A stretch of DNA of 64,000 nucleotides, from positions 13,694 through 77,693 of the forward strand of contig NZ_JADBGI010000029.1 of assembly GCF_014892575.1 (NCBI RefSeq). The letters run 5' to 3'. The stretch comes from Nocardiopsis coralli (GTDB taxonomy: Bacteria > Actinomycetota > Actinomycetes > Streptosporangiales > Streptosporangiaceae). The notes beneath the pieces are model-generated. The model saw nothing but the letters and a program-made list of their open reading frames with translations. It searched no databases and was not told the origin of the DNA. Position numbers and translations under genes: made by a program. Positions 43,913 through 53,198 of this stretch are shown here, piece by piece (position 1 is the stretch's first letter; the number at the start of each line of letters is the position of its first letter).

Positions 43913-44647
43913 ATGCCTCGTGACACGGACCCGGACACGGTCACCCCCACCGGTGAGAGCCGCCTGGCGTTGGTGCGCCGTGCACGCAAGATGTACCGGG
44001 AGCTCAGCGAGCTCCACCCCGATGCCCATGCCGAGCTGGACTTCACCACGCCGTTGGAGCTCCTGGTCGCGACGATCCTGTCGGCGCAGTGCACGGACAA
44101 GCGTGTCAACCAGGTCACCCCCGCCCTCTTCGCCCGCTACCCCGATGCCGAGGCCTACGCCTCGGCCCGGCGTGAGGAGCTGGAGGAGATGATCCGCTCG
44201 ACCGGGTTCTTCCGGGCCAAGGCCAACAACCTGATCGGGCTCGGCCAGGAGCTGTGCGAGCGGCACGGCGGCGAGGTTCCGGGAAACCTCGCCGACCTGG
44301 TCAAACTACCCGGTGTAGGACGTAAGACCGCAAACGTACTGCTCGGTAACGCCTTCGATGTGCCCGGTATCACGGTGGACACCCATTTCGGGCGTCTGGT
44401 CCGCCGATTCGGTTGGACCGACGAAACGGATCCGGTCAAGGTCGAGCACGCAGTCGGCGCACTGTTCCCCAAGCGCGACTGGACGATGCTGTCACACCGC
44501 GTCGTCTGGCACGGACGCCGGGTCTGCCACGCCCGCAAGCCCGCCTGCGGAGCGTGTGTGCTGGCGCCCCTGTGCCCGGCCTTCGGCGAGGGGCCCACCG
44601 ATGAAGCCACGGCGACCAAGCTGCTGAAGATGCGCTCCTTCGCCTGA
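43913..44647 (+). CDS. nth: Endonuclease III (DNA glycosylase/AP lyase)
   Basis: 244-aa base-excision-repair enzyme that removes oxidised pyrimidines. Helix-hairpin-helix [13 protein letters not shown] with the catalytic lysine, catalytic Asp in ITVDTHFGR, and the C-terminal [4Fe-4S] cluster C-x6-C-x2-C-x5-C in [20 protein letters not shown] at 43913 lies six bases after TACCCT; GTG at 43907 abuts that hexamer and is less likely. The thioredoxin-like gene that separates nth from the Nudix gene in M. tuberculosis (Rv3673c) is absent here. Confidence 0.95.
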   Translation: MPRDTDPDTVTPTGESRLALVRRARKMYRELSELHPDAHAELDFTTPLELLVATILSAQCTDKRVNQVTPALFARYPDAEAYASARREELEEMIRSTGFFRAKANNLIGLGQELCERHGGEVPGNLADLVKLPGVGRKTANVLLGNAFDVPGITVDTHFGRLVRRFGWTDETDPVKVEHAVGALFPKRDWTMLSHRVVWHGRRVCHARKPACGACVLAPLCPAFGEGPTDEATATKLLKMRSFA

Positions 44648-44711
44648 ACGGGATGCGGTCCCCTCGGCACCGGGGCCGCGGAGCAGCCGGAATCGGACCG
44701 CGGTGCGGGAG

Positions 44712-44720
44712 TTGTCCACA
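44712..44720 (+). promoter_or_regulatory. DnaA box
   Basis: Perfect TTGTCCACA in the gap between nth and the CoA-type Nudix gene. Confidence 0.6.
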
Positions 44721-44814
44721 GAATTTCCGCCGTACCCGGAAGCACACGATCGCGGTTTGTACTCTGTTCACAGTCCACACGACGGCGCGACGATCCCCGG
44801 AACAGGTCCGAAGC

Positions 44815-45471
44815 ATGAACCCGACCCCGCTCTGGCTGGCCGCGCTCGCGGACTCCGCCCAGACCATGACCGTCCCCCCGCAGATGCGTCCCCCCGCCGG
44901 CGGCGGAGGACGCGAGTCGGCGGTGCTCATCCTCTTCGGTGAGGGTGTGGCCGGCCCCGACGTACTGCTCATCCAGCGCAACGACGGTCTGCGCCGGCAC
45001 TCGGGCCAGCCCGCCTTCCCCGGCGGCCGTATCGAGCCCTCCGACCCCTCGCCCGAGGCCGCGGCGCTGCGCGAGGCGGAGGAGGAGACCGGCCTCGTCC
45101 CGGCGGGTGTGGACCTCGTGGGACGCCTGCCCGAGCTCTACCTGAAGTTCAGCGACTTCCGAGTCGCCCCCGTACTGGGCTGGTGGCGCGACCCCTGCGA
45201 GGTGCGCCCCACCGACACCGCCGAGGTCGCGGCCGTCTCCCGGGTGCCCGTCGCCGACCTCGCCGACCCCGACAACCGCGTCATGGTCCGTTACGGCGGC
45301 GGGCCCCAGTGGGGCCCGGGCTTTCGTGTGGACGGCATGCTCGTCTGGGGCTTCACTGGCGCGATCGTCGACAACCTCCTCACCCTCGGCGGGTGGGAAC
45401 TTCCCTGGCGCAGGGAGGGTCTCACCGATGTGTTCGAGGCGACCCCGCAAGGCCCACGGCCGGTCGGCTGA
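44815..45471 (+). CDS. CoA-type Nudix pyrophosphatase (NudL-like)
   Basis: 218-aa Nudix hydrolase. It shows the CoA-specific extension LLIQRNDGLRRHSGQPAFPGG (split by the text limit: LLIQRNDGLRRH and SGQPAFPGG), followed by the Nudix helix REAEEETGL. It probably cleaves CoA to phosphopantetheine and ADP. ATG at 44815 begins MNPTPLWLAAL; a longer upstream frame is open but contains the DnaA box. It ends 21 bases before marP, as in Rv3672c-Rv3671c, so they form a pair. Confidence 0.88.
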   Translation: MNPTPLWLAALADSAQTMTVPPQMRPPAGGGGRESAVLILFGEGVAGPDVLLIQRNDGLRRHSGQPAFPGGRIEPSDPSPEAAALREAEEETGLVPAGVDLVGRLPELYLKFSDFRVAPVLGWWRDPCEVRPTDTAEVAAVSRVPVADLADPDNRVMVRYGGGPQWGPGFRVDGMLVWGFTGAIVDNLLTLGGWELPWRREGLTDVFEATPQGPRPVG

Positions 45472-45492
45472 CGCTCACGTTTGGAGGGCACC

Positions 45493-46671
45493 GTGCTCGA
45501 CCTGGTCCTGGTCGTCCTGCTCCTGCTTTTTGCCATCACCGGATACCGGCAGGGTTTCATCGTCGGGGTGTTCAGCTTCGCCGGCTTCATCGGCGGCGGG
45601 ATCCTCGCCGCGCTGACCGCGCCCGACCTCATCCAGGGGTGGCTCGCCGACCCCGGCCAACAGGCGCTGCTGGCCATCGCCGTGGTCTTCCTGGCCGCGG
45701 CGCTCGGCCAGTTCGTCTCCTCGTACGTGGGCACCCTCGTGCGCAACAAGGTCACCTGGGACTCCGCCAGGGTCCTCGACGCGATCGGCGGGGCCCTCGT
45801 CAGCGGGCTCTCCGTGCTGCTCGTGGCCTGGTTCATCGGCAGTACCGTGGCCAACTCCGCGCTGCCGATGGTCGCCCAGCAGGTCAAGGACTCCCGCATC
45901 CTGCAGTCGGTGGACTCGCTCATGCCCGAGTCCGCCCACCAGGGGTTCTCGGAGTTCCGCCGCATCGTCGACCAGAGCGCGTTCCCGCAGGTCTTCAGCG
46001 GACTGGGCACGGGTGAGCTCGCCGAGGTCGACCCGCCCGACCCGGACGTGCTCACCACACCCGAGCTCATCGAGTCCAGCCGCAGCGTCGTCAAGGTGCT
46101 GGGGACCGCGCCGTCCTGCCAGCGCCGGGTCGAGGGCACCGGGTTCGCCTACGGCGACGACCGCATCATGACCAACGCCCACGTCGTCGCCGGCGTCACC
46201 GACGACCTGCGCGTGGTCACCCGCGACGGCCACCAGCTCGACGCCACGCTCGTGCTGTTCGACGCCGAGCAGGACCTCGCCGTGCTGCGCGTGCCCGACC
46301 TCGACCTGGAACCCCTGGAGTTCGACCACGAGGCCGACCAGGGCTCCGACGCCGTCGTGGCCGGGTTCCCGCGCAACAGCGGCTTCACGGCCGTCCCCGC
46401 GCGCATCAGGGCCCAGCAGATGGCGCAGGGGCCGGACTTCTACCACGAGACCCAGGTGAGCCGCGAGATCTACCAGGTGCGCGCCGTCGTGCGGCCCGGC
46501 AACTCCGGCGGGCCGCTCCTGGCACCCGACGGCAGTGTCTACGGGGTGGTCTTCGCCGCCGCCACCAACGAGGACGAGACCGGTTACGTGCTCACCGCGG
46601 ACGAGGTCGCCGACAACGCCCGGGAGGGCCTCGAGAACGACGCCGAGGTGTCCGCGGAGCGCTGCGACTGA
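45493..46671 (+). CDS. marP: MarP-like membrane serine protease
   Basis: 392-aa protein: four N-terminal transmembrane helices of the CvpA type (about 1-125), then an extracytoplasmic chymotrypsin-fold protease. Catalytic triad: His in MTNAHVVAG, Asp in EQDLAVLRV, Ser in RPGNSGGPLL. A cysteine just before the domain (APSCQRR) and one at the C-terminus (ERCD) match the disulfide that activates M. tuberculosis MarP, needed for acid and oxidative resistance there. GTG at 45493 has GGAGGG four bases upstream. Confidence 0.93.
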   Translation: MLDLVLVVLLLLFAITGYRQGFIVGVFSFAGFIGGGILAALTAPDLIQGWLADPGQQALLAIAVVFLAAALGQFVSSYVGTLVRNKVTWDSARVLDAIGGALVSGLSVLLVAWFIGSTVANSALPMVAQQVKDSRILQSVDSLMPESAHQGFSEFRRIVDQSAFPQVFSGLGTGELAEVDPPDPDVLTTPELIESSRSVVKVLGTAPSCQRRVEGTGFAYGDDRIMTNAHVVAGVTDDLRVVTRDGHQLDATLVLFDAEQDLAVLRVPDLDLEPLEFDHEADQGSDAVVAGFPRNSGFTAVPARIRAQQMAQGPDFYHETQVSREIYQVRAVVRPGNSGGPLLAPDGSVYGVVFAAATNEDETGYVLTADEVADNAREGLENDAEVSAERCD

Positions 46672-46736
46672 CCCTTCCACCCCACCGCCCTCGGCGGACG
46701 CCTGGCGGCGCGGTGTTCGTTCTGTTCGACACACGA

Positions 46737-46774
46737 GAAGGGGCGCCCCTCCCGAGCGGGAGAGGCGCCCCTTC
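46737..46774. terminator. Terminator between marP and the anti-sigma gene
   Basis: Seventeen-bp stem with one mismatch (46737-46753 with 46758-46774) and a four-base loop, between convergent genes. Confidence 0.82.
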
Positions 46775-46790
46775 GCAGGTCTTTCAGGCC

Positions 46791-47339
46791 CTAGTTGGCG
46801 CCCGGGTCCGGGGAGGGTTCCGGGAGCACGGGCCAGCTCATGCGGACGACCGTGCCCTCGTCATCGGGTTCGATCTTGACCTCGTCGGCCAGACCGGTGA
46901 TGACCGCCAGCCCCAGGCCGGGCGAGAATCCGGAGATCCCGCCGGGAGGGGTGTCGTCGCCGTCGAGGAACAACCCGTCGAGGGGCGGCGGGTTGGCGGC
47001 TTCCTCGCTCCCCTTCGCGGGGGCACGGTCGGTGACGACGACCTCGAAACGCCGTGTGGTGATGCCGTTGGCACGCAGGAGTTTCTCCGCCGTGCCGTCG
47101 TCGGGCTCCGAGGACGTGTCGGTTCCGCTGCCGTCGATCAGCTGGAGCAGGATCGGCTGTGCGGGGCAGTGGACCTTGTGTGCGGCCACCGCCCGGGAGC
47201 ACGCCTCTCCGACCGCCAGCCTGATCTCGTCGATCGCGGAGGCGGCGACACCGGCCCGCCGGGCGACCGTCGCGGCCATGAGCCGCGCCGTGCGCACGTG
47301 GGCCGGGAGCGCGCTGATCGTGAGCGTGATGGTTGCCAT
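46791..47339 (-). CDS. Anti-sigma-factor-type ATP-binding protein, BldG partner
   Basis: 182-aa HATPase_c protein encoded 13 bases after bldG, as for SCO3548/bldG in Streptomyces. The N-box region reads LAVGEACSRAV: the Glu is kept but the usual Mg-binding Asn is Arg, so kinase activity may be altered or lost. The G-box PGLGLAVITGL is present. Insertions rich in Pro, Ser and Asp lie in the ATP-lid region (about 75-135). It probably binds BldG and a sigma factor or anti-sigma target. Confidence 0.85.
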   Translation of the reverse strand: MATITLTISALPAHVRTARLMAATVARRAGVAASAIDEIRLAVGEACSRAVAAHKVHCPAQPILLQLIDGSGTDTSSEPDDGTAEKLLRANGITTRRFEVVVTDRAPAKGSEEAANPPPLDGLFLDGDDTPPGGISGFSPGLGLAVITGLADEVKIEPDDEGTVVRMSWPVLPEPSPDPGAN

Positions 47340-47352
47340 CGCTCGCTCTGGG

Positions 47353-47700
47353 CTACTTCGACGAACGCTTGTCGATGGCTTCCTGGACCGTGTTGTGGAT
47401 ACCGAAGACCTTGGTCAGGCCGGTGATCCGGAAGATCTTGAGGATGCGCTCCTGCGTGCACACCAGGTCCAGCGTCCCGTCGTGAGCACGGACGCGCTTG
47501 AGCCCGCCCACGAGCACACCGAGGCCGGTCGAGTCGAGGAACTCCACTTTCTCCATGTTGACCACGAGGTGGAAGTTGCCCTTGTTGACCAGGTCGATCA
47601 GCAGCTCGCGGAGCCGGGGCGCGGTATAGACGTCGATCTCACCTTCAACGACGACGATCTCGGTGTCGCCCTCGGTGTAATGATCAAGCTTCAAGTCCAC
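47353..47700 (-). CDS. bldG: Anti-anti-sigma factor BldG
   Basis: 115-aa STAS protein very close to Streptomyces BldG, which controls aerial growth and antibiotic production. Signature sequences are [14 protein letters not shown], the phospho-serine site in [14 protein letters not shown], and [20 protein letters not shown] at 47700 has GGAGG four bases upstream; a longer frame adds 25 unconserved residues. It is co-transcribed with the ATP-binding partner and divergent from the helicase. Confidence 0.95.
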   Translation of the reverse strand: MDLKLDHYTEGDTEIVVVEGEIDVYTAPRLRELLIDLVNKGNFHLVVNMEKVEFLDSTGLGVLVGGLKRVRAHDGTLDLVCTQERILKIFRITGLTKVFGIHNTVQEAIDKRSSK

Positions 47701-47938
47701 TAGTCCTCCAGCGCCGAACCGCGAATTCATCGCGAATGATCTCTGCCGGGCGTTACCCCACCAGCACGCATTCAACCACGGGTGCCGGTCGAGTCTTCCT
47801 GTGATGCACAGAAAAACCGTGACACCGCGGCTCTCTTCCCCCGGGTGTCACACTGAAACCGGATGTCCATCAGCGCCCCACGCTCGGTCGGTCGGGGCCT
47901 CGTGGGCCGGGAACGAATCCACTGAGGAGGGGTCTCGG

Positions 47939-50257
47939 ATGGGACGGCCGGAGCCGGTGCTCCCAGGGGTGTGGCGTGACGATACCCCTTACCCGCAGGT
48001 GACCCACATCGAGCGGGTGGCCCGGAGCGAGGGGGAGAGCGGGGACTGGCCGCAATGGGTGGCCCCGCCCCTGGTCGAACGGTTGATGGCCCGTGGGATC
48101 ACAAAACCGTGGTCCCATCAGATCACCGCCGCAGACCTGGCCCGCTCGGGCCGTGATGTGATCATAGCCACGGGTACTGCCTCGGGGAAGTCACTCTCCT
48201 TCCTCCTGCCCGCTGCGGAGGCGATCGACTCCGGTGGGACGGTGCTTTATGTCTCGCCCACCAAAGCGCTGGCGCACGACCAACTGCGCTGGATATCGGA
48301 CCTCGAACTTCCCGAGGTCAGAGCGGCCGTATATGACGGTGACACCCCGGCCGAGGGCCGGCGTTGGGTGCGCGAGCACGCCACCTACGTGCTCACCAAC
48401 CCGGACATGCTCCACCACGGCATGCTGCCCCGGCACGCCGCCTGGTCGCGGTTCCTGCGGCGGCTGAAGTACGTGATCGTCGACGAGGCCCACCACTACC
48501 GGGGGGTCTTCGGCTCCCACGTCGCGTTGATCCTGCGGCGGCTGCGGCGGATCTGCGCCCGTTACCGGTCCGAGCCCACGTTCGTGCTGGCCTCGGCGAC
48601 CTCGGGCAGCCCGGCCGAGAGCGCGTCGCGGCTGACGGGGGCCGAGGTCACCGCCGTCACGGAGGACGGGTCCCCGCGGCCGTCGATGTCGGTCGCCCTG
48701 GTCGAACCGGAACTGACCGACATGACCGGTGAGCACGGTGCCCCGATCCGGCGGACCGCGCCTTCGCAGGCGGCCGAGATGCTCGCCGACCTGGTGCGGG
48801 ACGGGATGCGGACGCTGGTGTTCGTGCGCTCGCGGCAGGGCGCGGAGATCGTCGCGCTGGGTGCGCAGCGCATCCTGCAGGACCGCGGCGAACCGGGCCT
48901 GGCCGAGCGGGTGGCCGCCTACCGCGGTGGTTACCTGGCCTCGGAGCGGCGCGAGCTCGAGGGGGCCCTGCGCACGGGCGCGCTCCTGGGGCTGGTCAGT
49001 ACCAACGCCCTGGAACTGGGGGTGGACATCAGCGGGCTCGACGCCGTTCTCATCACCGGGTGGCCCGGCACGCGGGCGTCGCTGTGGCAGCAGGCCGGCC
49101 GTGCCGGACGGGGCGGCGGCAACGCACTGGCGGCCTTCATCGCCCGGGACGATCCGCTGGACACCTATCTCGCCCATCACCCGTCCGCGATTTTCGGTCA
49201 GTCGGTGGAGGCGACGGTCCTGGATCCGGAAAACCCCCACATCCTGGATCCGCACCTGTGCGCAGCGGCCCAGGAGGTCCCGATCGGCCGGGCGGACTTC
49301 CCTTTGTTCGGACCCAGTACCGAGGAGCGTCTGGGTGCCCTGGTCGAGAAGAGATTGTTGAGAAAGCGCCCGAGGGGCTGGTTCTGGACGAGTCATGAAC
49401 GCGCCAGTGACCTCGCCGATATCCGTGGCTCCGGCGGGAGTCCGGTCCAGATCGTCGACACCGCGAGCGGACAGCTCATGGGGGAGATCGACGAGGCGGC
49501 CTCCCACGGGACCGTGCACCCGGGCGCGGTCTACCTCCATCAGGGGGAGACCTACCTCGTCGACGACCTCGATCTCGACGAGGGGGTGGCGCTCGTGCAC
49601 GCGGAGGACCCGCCGTACAGCACCTGGGCGCGGGACACCACCGACATCACCGTGCGCCGTACGCTGCGCAGCCAGACCTGGCCGAGCGGCGCCGTCGTGC
49701 ACTTCGGCGAGGTGCAGGTCGTGCAGCAGGTCGTCGGGTACCTGAAGCGGGACGTGCGGACCGGGTCCGTGCTCGGCGAACAGCCCTTGGACCTGCCCGA
49801 GCGCACGCTCGACACCCGTGCGGTGTGGTGGACGCTTCCGGCCGAAGCCGAGCAGCGCCTGCGGGGGCAGGACGTGCCGCTGCTGGGGTCGGCGCATGCG
49901 GCCGAGCACGCGGCCATCGGTCTGTTGCCCCTGTTGGCGACCTGCGACCGGTGGGACATCGGCGGGGTGTCCACCGCCGTGCACGGGGACACCGGGAAGC
50001 TGACCGTGTTCGTCTACGACGGGCACGAGGGCGGCGCCGGCTTCGCCGAGCGGGGTTACACCGCCGCGCGGGAGTGGTTGGCGGCCACACGCGGGGCGAT
50101 CGCCGACTGCGAGTGCGAACAGGGGTGCCCGTCGTGCATCCAGTCGCCCAAGTGCGGGAACGGGAACGAGCCTCTGGACAAGGCGGGGGCGCTGCGGTTG
50201 TTGGACGCCGTGCTCGAGGAGCCGGACGGCCGTCCACAGCCTGTGGACGGTCCCTGA
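47939..50257 (+). CDS. DEAD/DEAH-box helicase, Hrq1/MrfA type
   Basis: 772-aa superfamily 2 helicase. Walker A region GTASGKSLSF, DEAH in VDEAHHYRG, SAT in ASATSGSP, and motif VI QQAGRAGRGG. The C-terminal domain carries four cysteines (CECEQGCPSCIQSPKCGN) that bind metal in the MrfA/DUF1998 family of DNA-repair helicases. M. tuberculosis Rv3649 lies in the same place, and databases call it the helicase of the helicase/secretion neighbourhood because of the adjacent Tad genes. ATG at 47939 has GAGGAGGGG upstream. Confidence 0.93.
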   Translation: MGRPEPVLPGVWRDDTPYPQVTHIERVARSEGESGDWPQWVAPPLVERLMARGITKPWSHQITAADLARSGRDVIIATGTASGKSLSFLLPAAEAIDSGGTVLYVSPTKALAHDQLRWISDLELPEVRAAVYDGDTPAEGRRWVREHATYVLTNPDMLHHGMLPRHAAWSRFLRRLKYVIVDEAHHYRGVFGSHVALILRRLRRICARYRSEPTFVLASATSGSPAESASRLTGAEVTAVTEDGSPRPSMSVALVEPELTDMTGEHGAPIRRTAPSQAAEMLADLVRDGMRTLVFVRSRQGAEIVALGAQRILQDRGEPGLAERVAAYRGGYLASERRELEGALRTGALLGLVSTNALELGVDISGLDAVLITGWPGTRASLWQQAGRAGRGGGNALAAFIARDDPLDTYLAHHPSAIFGQSVEATVLDPENPHILDPHLCAAAQEVPIGRADFPLFGPSTEERLGALVEKRLLRKRPRGWFWTSHERASDLADIRGSGGSPVQIVDTASGQLMGEIDEAASHGTVHPGAVYLHQGETYLVDDLDLDEGVALVHAEDPPYSTWARDTTDITVRRTLRSQTWPSGAVVHFGEVQVVQQVVGYLKRDVRTGSVLGEQPLDLPERTLDTRAVWWTLPAEAEQRLRGQDVPLLGSAHAAEHAAIGLLPLLATCDRWDIGGVSTAVHGDTGKLTVFVYDGHEGGAGFAERGYTAAREWLAATRGAIADCECEQGCPSCIQSPKCGNGNEPLDKAGALRLLDAVLEEPDGRPQPVDGP
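50230..50250. repeat. Perfect palindrome at the helicase 3' end
   Basis: CCGTCCACAG, one base, then the exact complement. It spans the last codons of the helicase gene. Each half resembles a DnaA box (GTCCACA core). Confidence 0.6.
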
Positions 50258-50418
50258 TGGGATCGCTGCGGGGTGCCGGACGCTCCGTTCTGGCTCGGGC
50301 TCGGGGCGGGCGAGTGGGTCACGTGCTGTCCGCCGAATGTTCCCGACCCCTTGCGGTTCGGGGGCCGTGCGCCTTCCCGCGGCCCCCGCTTCGCGCCTCT
50401 GAACAGGGCTTTCCCCCG

Positions 50419-50427
50419 TTGTCCACA
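50419..50427 (+). promoter_or_regulatory. DnaA box
   Basis: Perfect TTGTCCACA in the 264-base gap between the helicase and the pilin gene. No other regulatory signal is seen in that gap. Confidence 0.6.
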
Positions 50428-50521
50428 GCCCAGAAATCACACCTTCCGCTCCGGTCCCGGCCGACCGAACCTGGAATGGACCGGACACCGCCCGGTCCAC
50501 CCTGCGAGCAGGAAGGCCCCC

Positions 50522-52480
50522 ATGGCTGCACGTATGTCCCACCCCGACCACGGCTCCGGCCCCGTTGACACGGGAACCCCGGGTCACACCTGTCGGCCGA
50601 AGCCGGCGCGGCCCGCACGGGCGGCGCGCGCCCGCCGTTACGAACCGCACGCCCGGCAGCTGACGCTGCCCGGGTTCGAGCACCTCGACGAGAAGTACCG
50701 TGACGGGCCCCTCCGTGAGGGGAGGGACCTCCACGACCTCCACGAGCCCGTCGACGGTGATGCCCGCGCGGTCCCGGGCGGCGTCCGCGGCTGGGACCTG
50801 GCCGCCGAGACGAGCGGCCCGTCGCCCGTCTGCGGCCCGGGACCTCTCCCTCGCCGGTCGCCGGACGGAGTGGCAAGGACCTGCGGTCCGCCCGACCCCC
50901 CTCGTCGGGGCAGCCGAGACGGCAGGGACGGCGCTCAGCACACCGGTGACACCCACCGTCTCCCCGACGGCACGCCTCTCGCCGACCGACTCCTCTCGGG
51001 TCTCGCAGGTCTTGCGGACCTCGAGGGGTTGACGGGTCTGCCCGGGCATCCGGAGAACCCGACGGACCCCGAACCCGCTCCGCCGTCCCCGGACGCACCT
51101 GTCCCGTTCCGGCGGAAGAAGGGGGTAGGAGAGCCGCTGCCGGAACGCCGTGAGGTCCCGGACACCGGGCCGGCCGCGGAGGCGCCGGTCGGCTCTGAGG
51201 GACCGGCAACCCCGGTGACCGCGAGCGAGCCGTGCTCGACTCCCGGGGAGCCCTCGGACCGGGCCCCGCGCCCGAGCGGCGCGACCGCGGAGCAGCCTTC
51301 GGAGGTTCTCGAGGGGTCGCTGAAGGCCACCGGTCCGGCCCGCCCGGACGCAACGACGTATCAGCCCCTGCCCACTCGCAAGTCCGCGGGCGCGATGCCT
51401 CGCTCGAGCGACCCGAACGGACGTGGAGACCACCCGGCCGATCCGGTTCCGTCTCGGCAGTCCATGGAGGATCAGGCGCCCGAGGCGCCCGTCCCCGAGA
51501 GGCCGGGGCCCGCGGGAACCCCGGATTCCGTGCGCGGGGCGGAGTGTGCGGTCGACTTCGCGGAGGGGGCCGCGGCGGCACCACCCGCGTCTCCCGAGGA
51601 CGAGAGTGACGACGACCCCGATGGGGACTGCCCGGAGGGCCCCCTGGGCACCGATCGGGCATCCTCCGCCGGTACCCCTGTCACGGCGTCGGGGGTCCCC
51701 GGGCACTCCGAGCGCACGACGCCGACGACGGCCGACCCGGGGCGCTCGTACGGAACGGTCGGCGCTCGGGTTGACTCGACCTGTGCGCCGCAGCGGCGAG
51801 CTTCGGCCGCGGGTGCTCCCCACCGCGGTACCTGGGTTCCGCTCCCGCGGCCTCCGGCCGACGGCCTCTTCGCGCCGAGCAGCGCGCTGAGGGGCCACGA
51901 GGCGCCGATCGGGGACGGGAACCCCGGAGGCACTGCGCTTTCCGAGACCTCCCGTCAGGGACGGGACCCCCACGAGGGTTCCGTGACGGGGACCGGAGCC
52001 GTGATCCTGTCGCCGCGTCCTCCGGGGGACGACGCCTGCGCGCCGCGTGGGGCCGAGCCCTCGCGGTCGTCAGGTGTCGGGACCCCCGACGCCCACGGGC
52101 CGGTTGCGCCCTCCCGGCGCCGCTCCCCGGGCGACGACGGCCCCGCGCCGGCGTGCGTGCCGTCCGGCGGCCCCGGCCCGAAGGCCGGCCCGGGAACCCG
52201 TGTCGCCATGGGGTTCGGACGCGTGTGTGCGCGCACGCGGGTCTGGCGCACGGCCCAGCGGTGTGCGCTCCTCGCCGAGGGGGCCTGGTTTCGTCGCCCG
52301 GTGCGCCGCCGACCGCGCCGGGGTGCGCGCTGCGACGCCGGGATGTCGACGGCGGAGTACGCACTCGGCACCGTCACGGCGGTCGCGTTCGCGGGCGTGC
52401 TCTACGTCATCCTCACCGGCGGCACGGTCACCGAGGTCCTCACCGACATCGTCGTCGACGCGCTCAGCTCCGGCATGTGA
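50522..52480 (+). CDS. DUF4244 (Flp-like) pilin with a very long disordered N-terminal extension
   Basis: 652 aa if read from the ATG at 50522, which has GGAAGG five bases upstream. The C-terminal 45 residues (STAEYALGTVTAVAFAGVLYVIL, then TEVLTDIVVDALSS; first stretch split: STAEYALGTV and TAVAFAGVLYVIL) are a DUF4244/Flp-type pilin helix. Everything before is Pro, Gly, Asp and Ser-rich with no recognised domain. DUF4244 proteins are normally 60-100 aa, so the true gene could instead start at ATG 52208 (90 aa), with the upstream region being a separate or non-coding frame. By eye, third-position GC in the extension is lower than in neighbours. Confidence 0.55.
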   Translation: MAARMSHPDHGSGPVDTGTPGHTCRPKPARPARAARARRYEPHARQLTLPGFEHLDEKYRDGPLREGRDLHDLHEPVDGDARAVPGGVRGWDLAAETSGPSPVCGPGPLPRRSPDGVARTCGPPDPPRRGSRDGRDGAQHTGDTHRLPDGTPLADRLLSGLAGLADLEGLTGLPGHPENPTDPEPAPPSPDAPVPFRRKKGVGEPLPERREVPDTGPAAEAPVGSEGPATPVTASEPCSTPGEPSDRAPRPSGATAEQPSEVLEGSLKATGPARPDATTYQPLPTRKSAGAMPRSSDPNGRGDHPADPVPSRQSMEDQAPEAPVPERPGPAGTPDSVRGAECAVDFAEGAAAAPPASPEDESDDDPDGDCPEGPLGTDRASSAGTPVTASGVPGHSERTTPTTADPGRSYGTVGARVDSTCAPQRRASAAGAPHRGTWVPLPRPPADGLFAPSSALRGHEAPIGDGNPGGTALSETSRQGRDPHEGSVTGTGAVILSPRPPGDDACAPRGAEPSRSSGVGTPDAHGPVAPSRRRSPGDDGPAPACVPSGGPGPKAGPGTRVAMGFGRVCARTRVWRTAQRCALLAEGAWFRRPVRRRPRRGARCDAGMSTAEYALGTVTAVAFAGVLYVILTGGTVTEVLTDIVVDALSSGM

Positions 52481-52496
52481 CCGGGGCTCGATCACC

Positions 52497-52829
52497 ATGG
52501 AGACCGCGATGGTCCTGCCGTCCCTGTTGCTCCTCCTGGCGCTGTGCCTCGGTGTGGTGCTCGCCGCCTCGGCCCAACTCGCCTGTTCCGACGCAGCACG
52601 TGTCGGGGCGCGTGCCCTGGCCCGGGGGGAGAGCGACGACCGGGCACGGGAACTGGCCCTGTCGGCCGCCCCGGAGGGCGCCGACATCGACCTCGAAGGG
52701 GGCTCGGACATGTCCCGCGTGACCGTCCGCGCCGAACTCACCGTCGGCTCCGTCGTCGCCGTTCCCGTGCAACTGGTGGGAACGGCGGCGGTCCCCGTGG
52801 AACCGGGACCGGCGGAGGTGGGCGGGTGA
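52497..52829 (+). CDS. TadE-like pseudopilin
   Basis: 110-aa protein with an N-terminal hydrophobic segment typical of TadE (ETAMVLPSLLLLLALCLG), then a short extracytoplasmic domain (SDAARVGARALARGE, RVTVRAELTV). ATG at 52497, 16 bases after the pilin stop, is the only in-frame start before the helix; the charged leader usual for prepilins is therefore reduced to almost nothing. Membrane component of the Tad-type assembly. Confidence 0.8.
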   Translation: METAMVLPSLLLLLALCLGVVLAASAQLACSDAARVGARALARGESDDRARELALSAAPEGADIDLEGGSDMSRVTVRAELTVGSVVAVPVQLVGTAAVPVEPGPAEVGG

Positions 52830-52835
52830 GACGCC

Positions 52836-53198
52836 GTGCGCACCGACACTGGGTCGGCCACCGTCTGGTGGGTCTGCCTCTGCCTGCTCCTCTGGTCCGT
52901 CACCCTCGCGGCCGCCGCGGTCGCGGCCTCCCGCCTCGACCGGGACCGCGCGACCACTGCGGCCGACCTCGCTGCACTGGCCGCCGCGGCACGAGCCGTG
53001 CACGGTGTATCCGAGGCCTGTGACGGGGCCCGCGCCACCGCCGAGGCCAACGACGCCTCCCTCGTCTCCTGCGAACTCAACGGCCACACCGTCGACGTCA
53101 CGGTCACGGTGTCCTCGACCGTCCTGGATCGCGACGTGAGCGCCCACGCCCGCGCCGGTCCGGCCCACGAAGCCGACACGTCCGAGGTGGAGCGATGA
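52836..53198 (+). CDS. TadE/TadG-like protein of the helicase/secretion neighbourhood (Rv3654c type)
   Basis: 120-aa protein: short leader DTGSATVWW, a hydrophobic helix (CLCLLLWSVTLAAAAVAAS), then a periplasmic domain containing DRATTAADLAALAAAARAVHG and two cysteines (EACDGA, VSCELN) that could pair. Start GTG six bases after the tadE stop; the stop overlaps the next gene. It is probably a minor pilin of the same apparatus. Confidence 0.82.
   Translation: MRTDTGSATVWWVCLCLLLWSVTLAAAAVAASRLDRDRATTAADLAALAAAARAVHGVSEACDGARATAEANDASLVSCELNGHTVDVTVTVSSTVLDRDVSAHARAGPAHEADTSEVER

Noticed and set aside
44755-44775. CRP-like site TGTAC-TCTGT-TCACA before the CoA-type Nudix gene
   Set aside because: The half-sites are separated by five bases rather than six and the left half is a poor match.
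48191-51973. Very long minus-strand open frame (1260 codons)
   Set aside because: It is antisense to the helicase and pilin genes, has low-complexity Arg/Gly/Pro translation and no domain; a GC-rich shadow.
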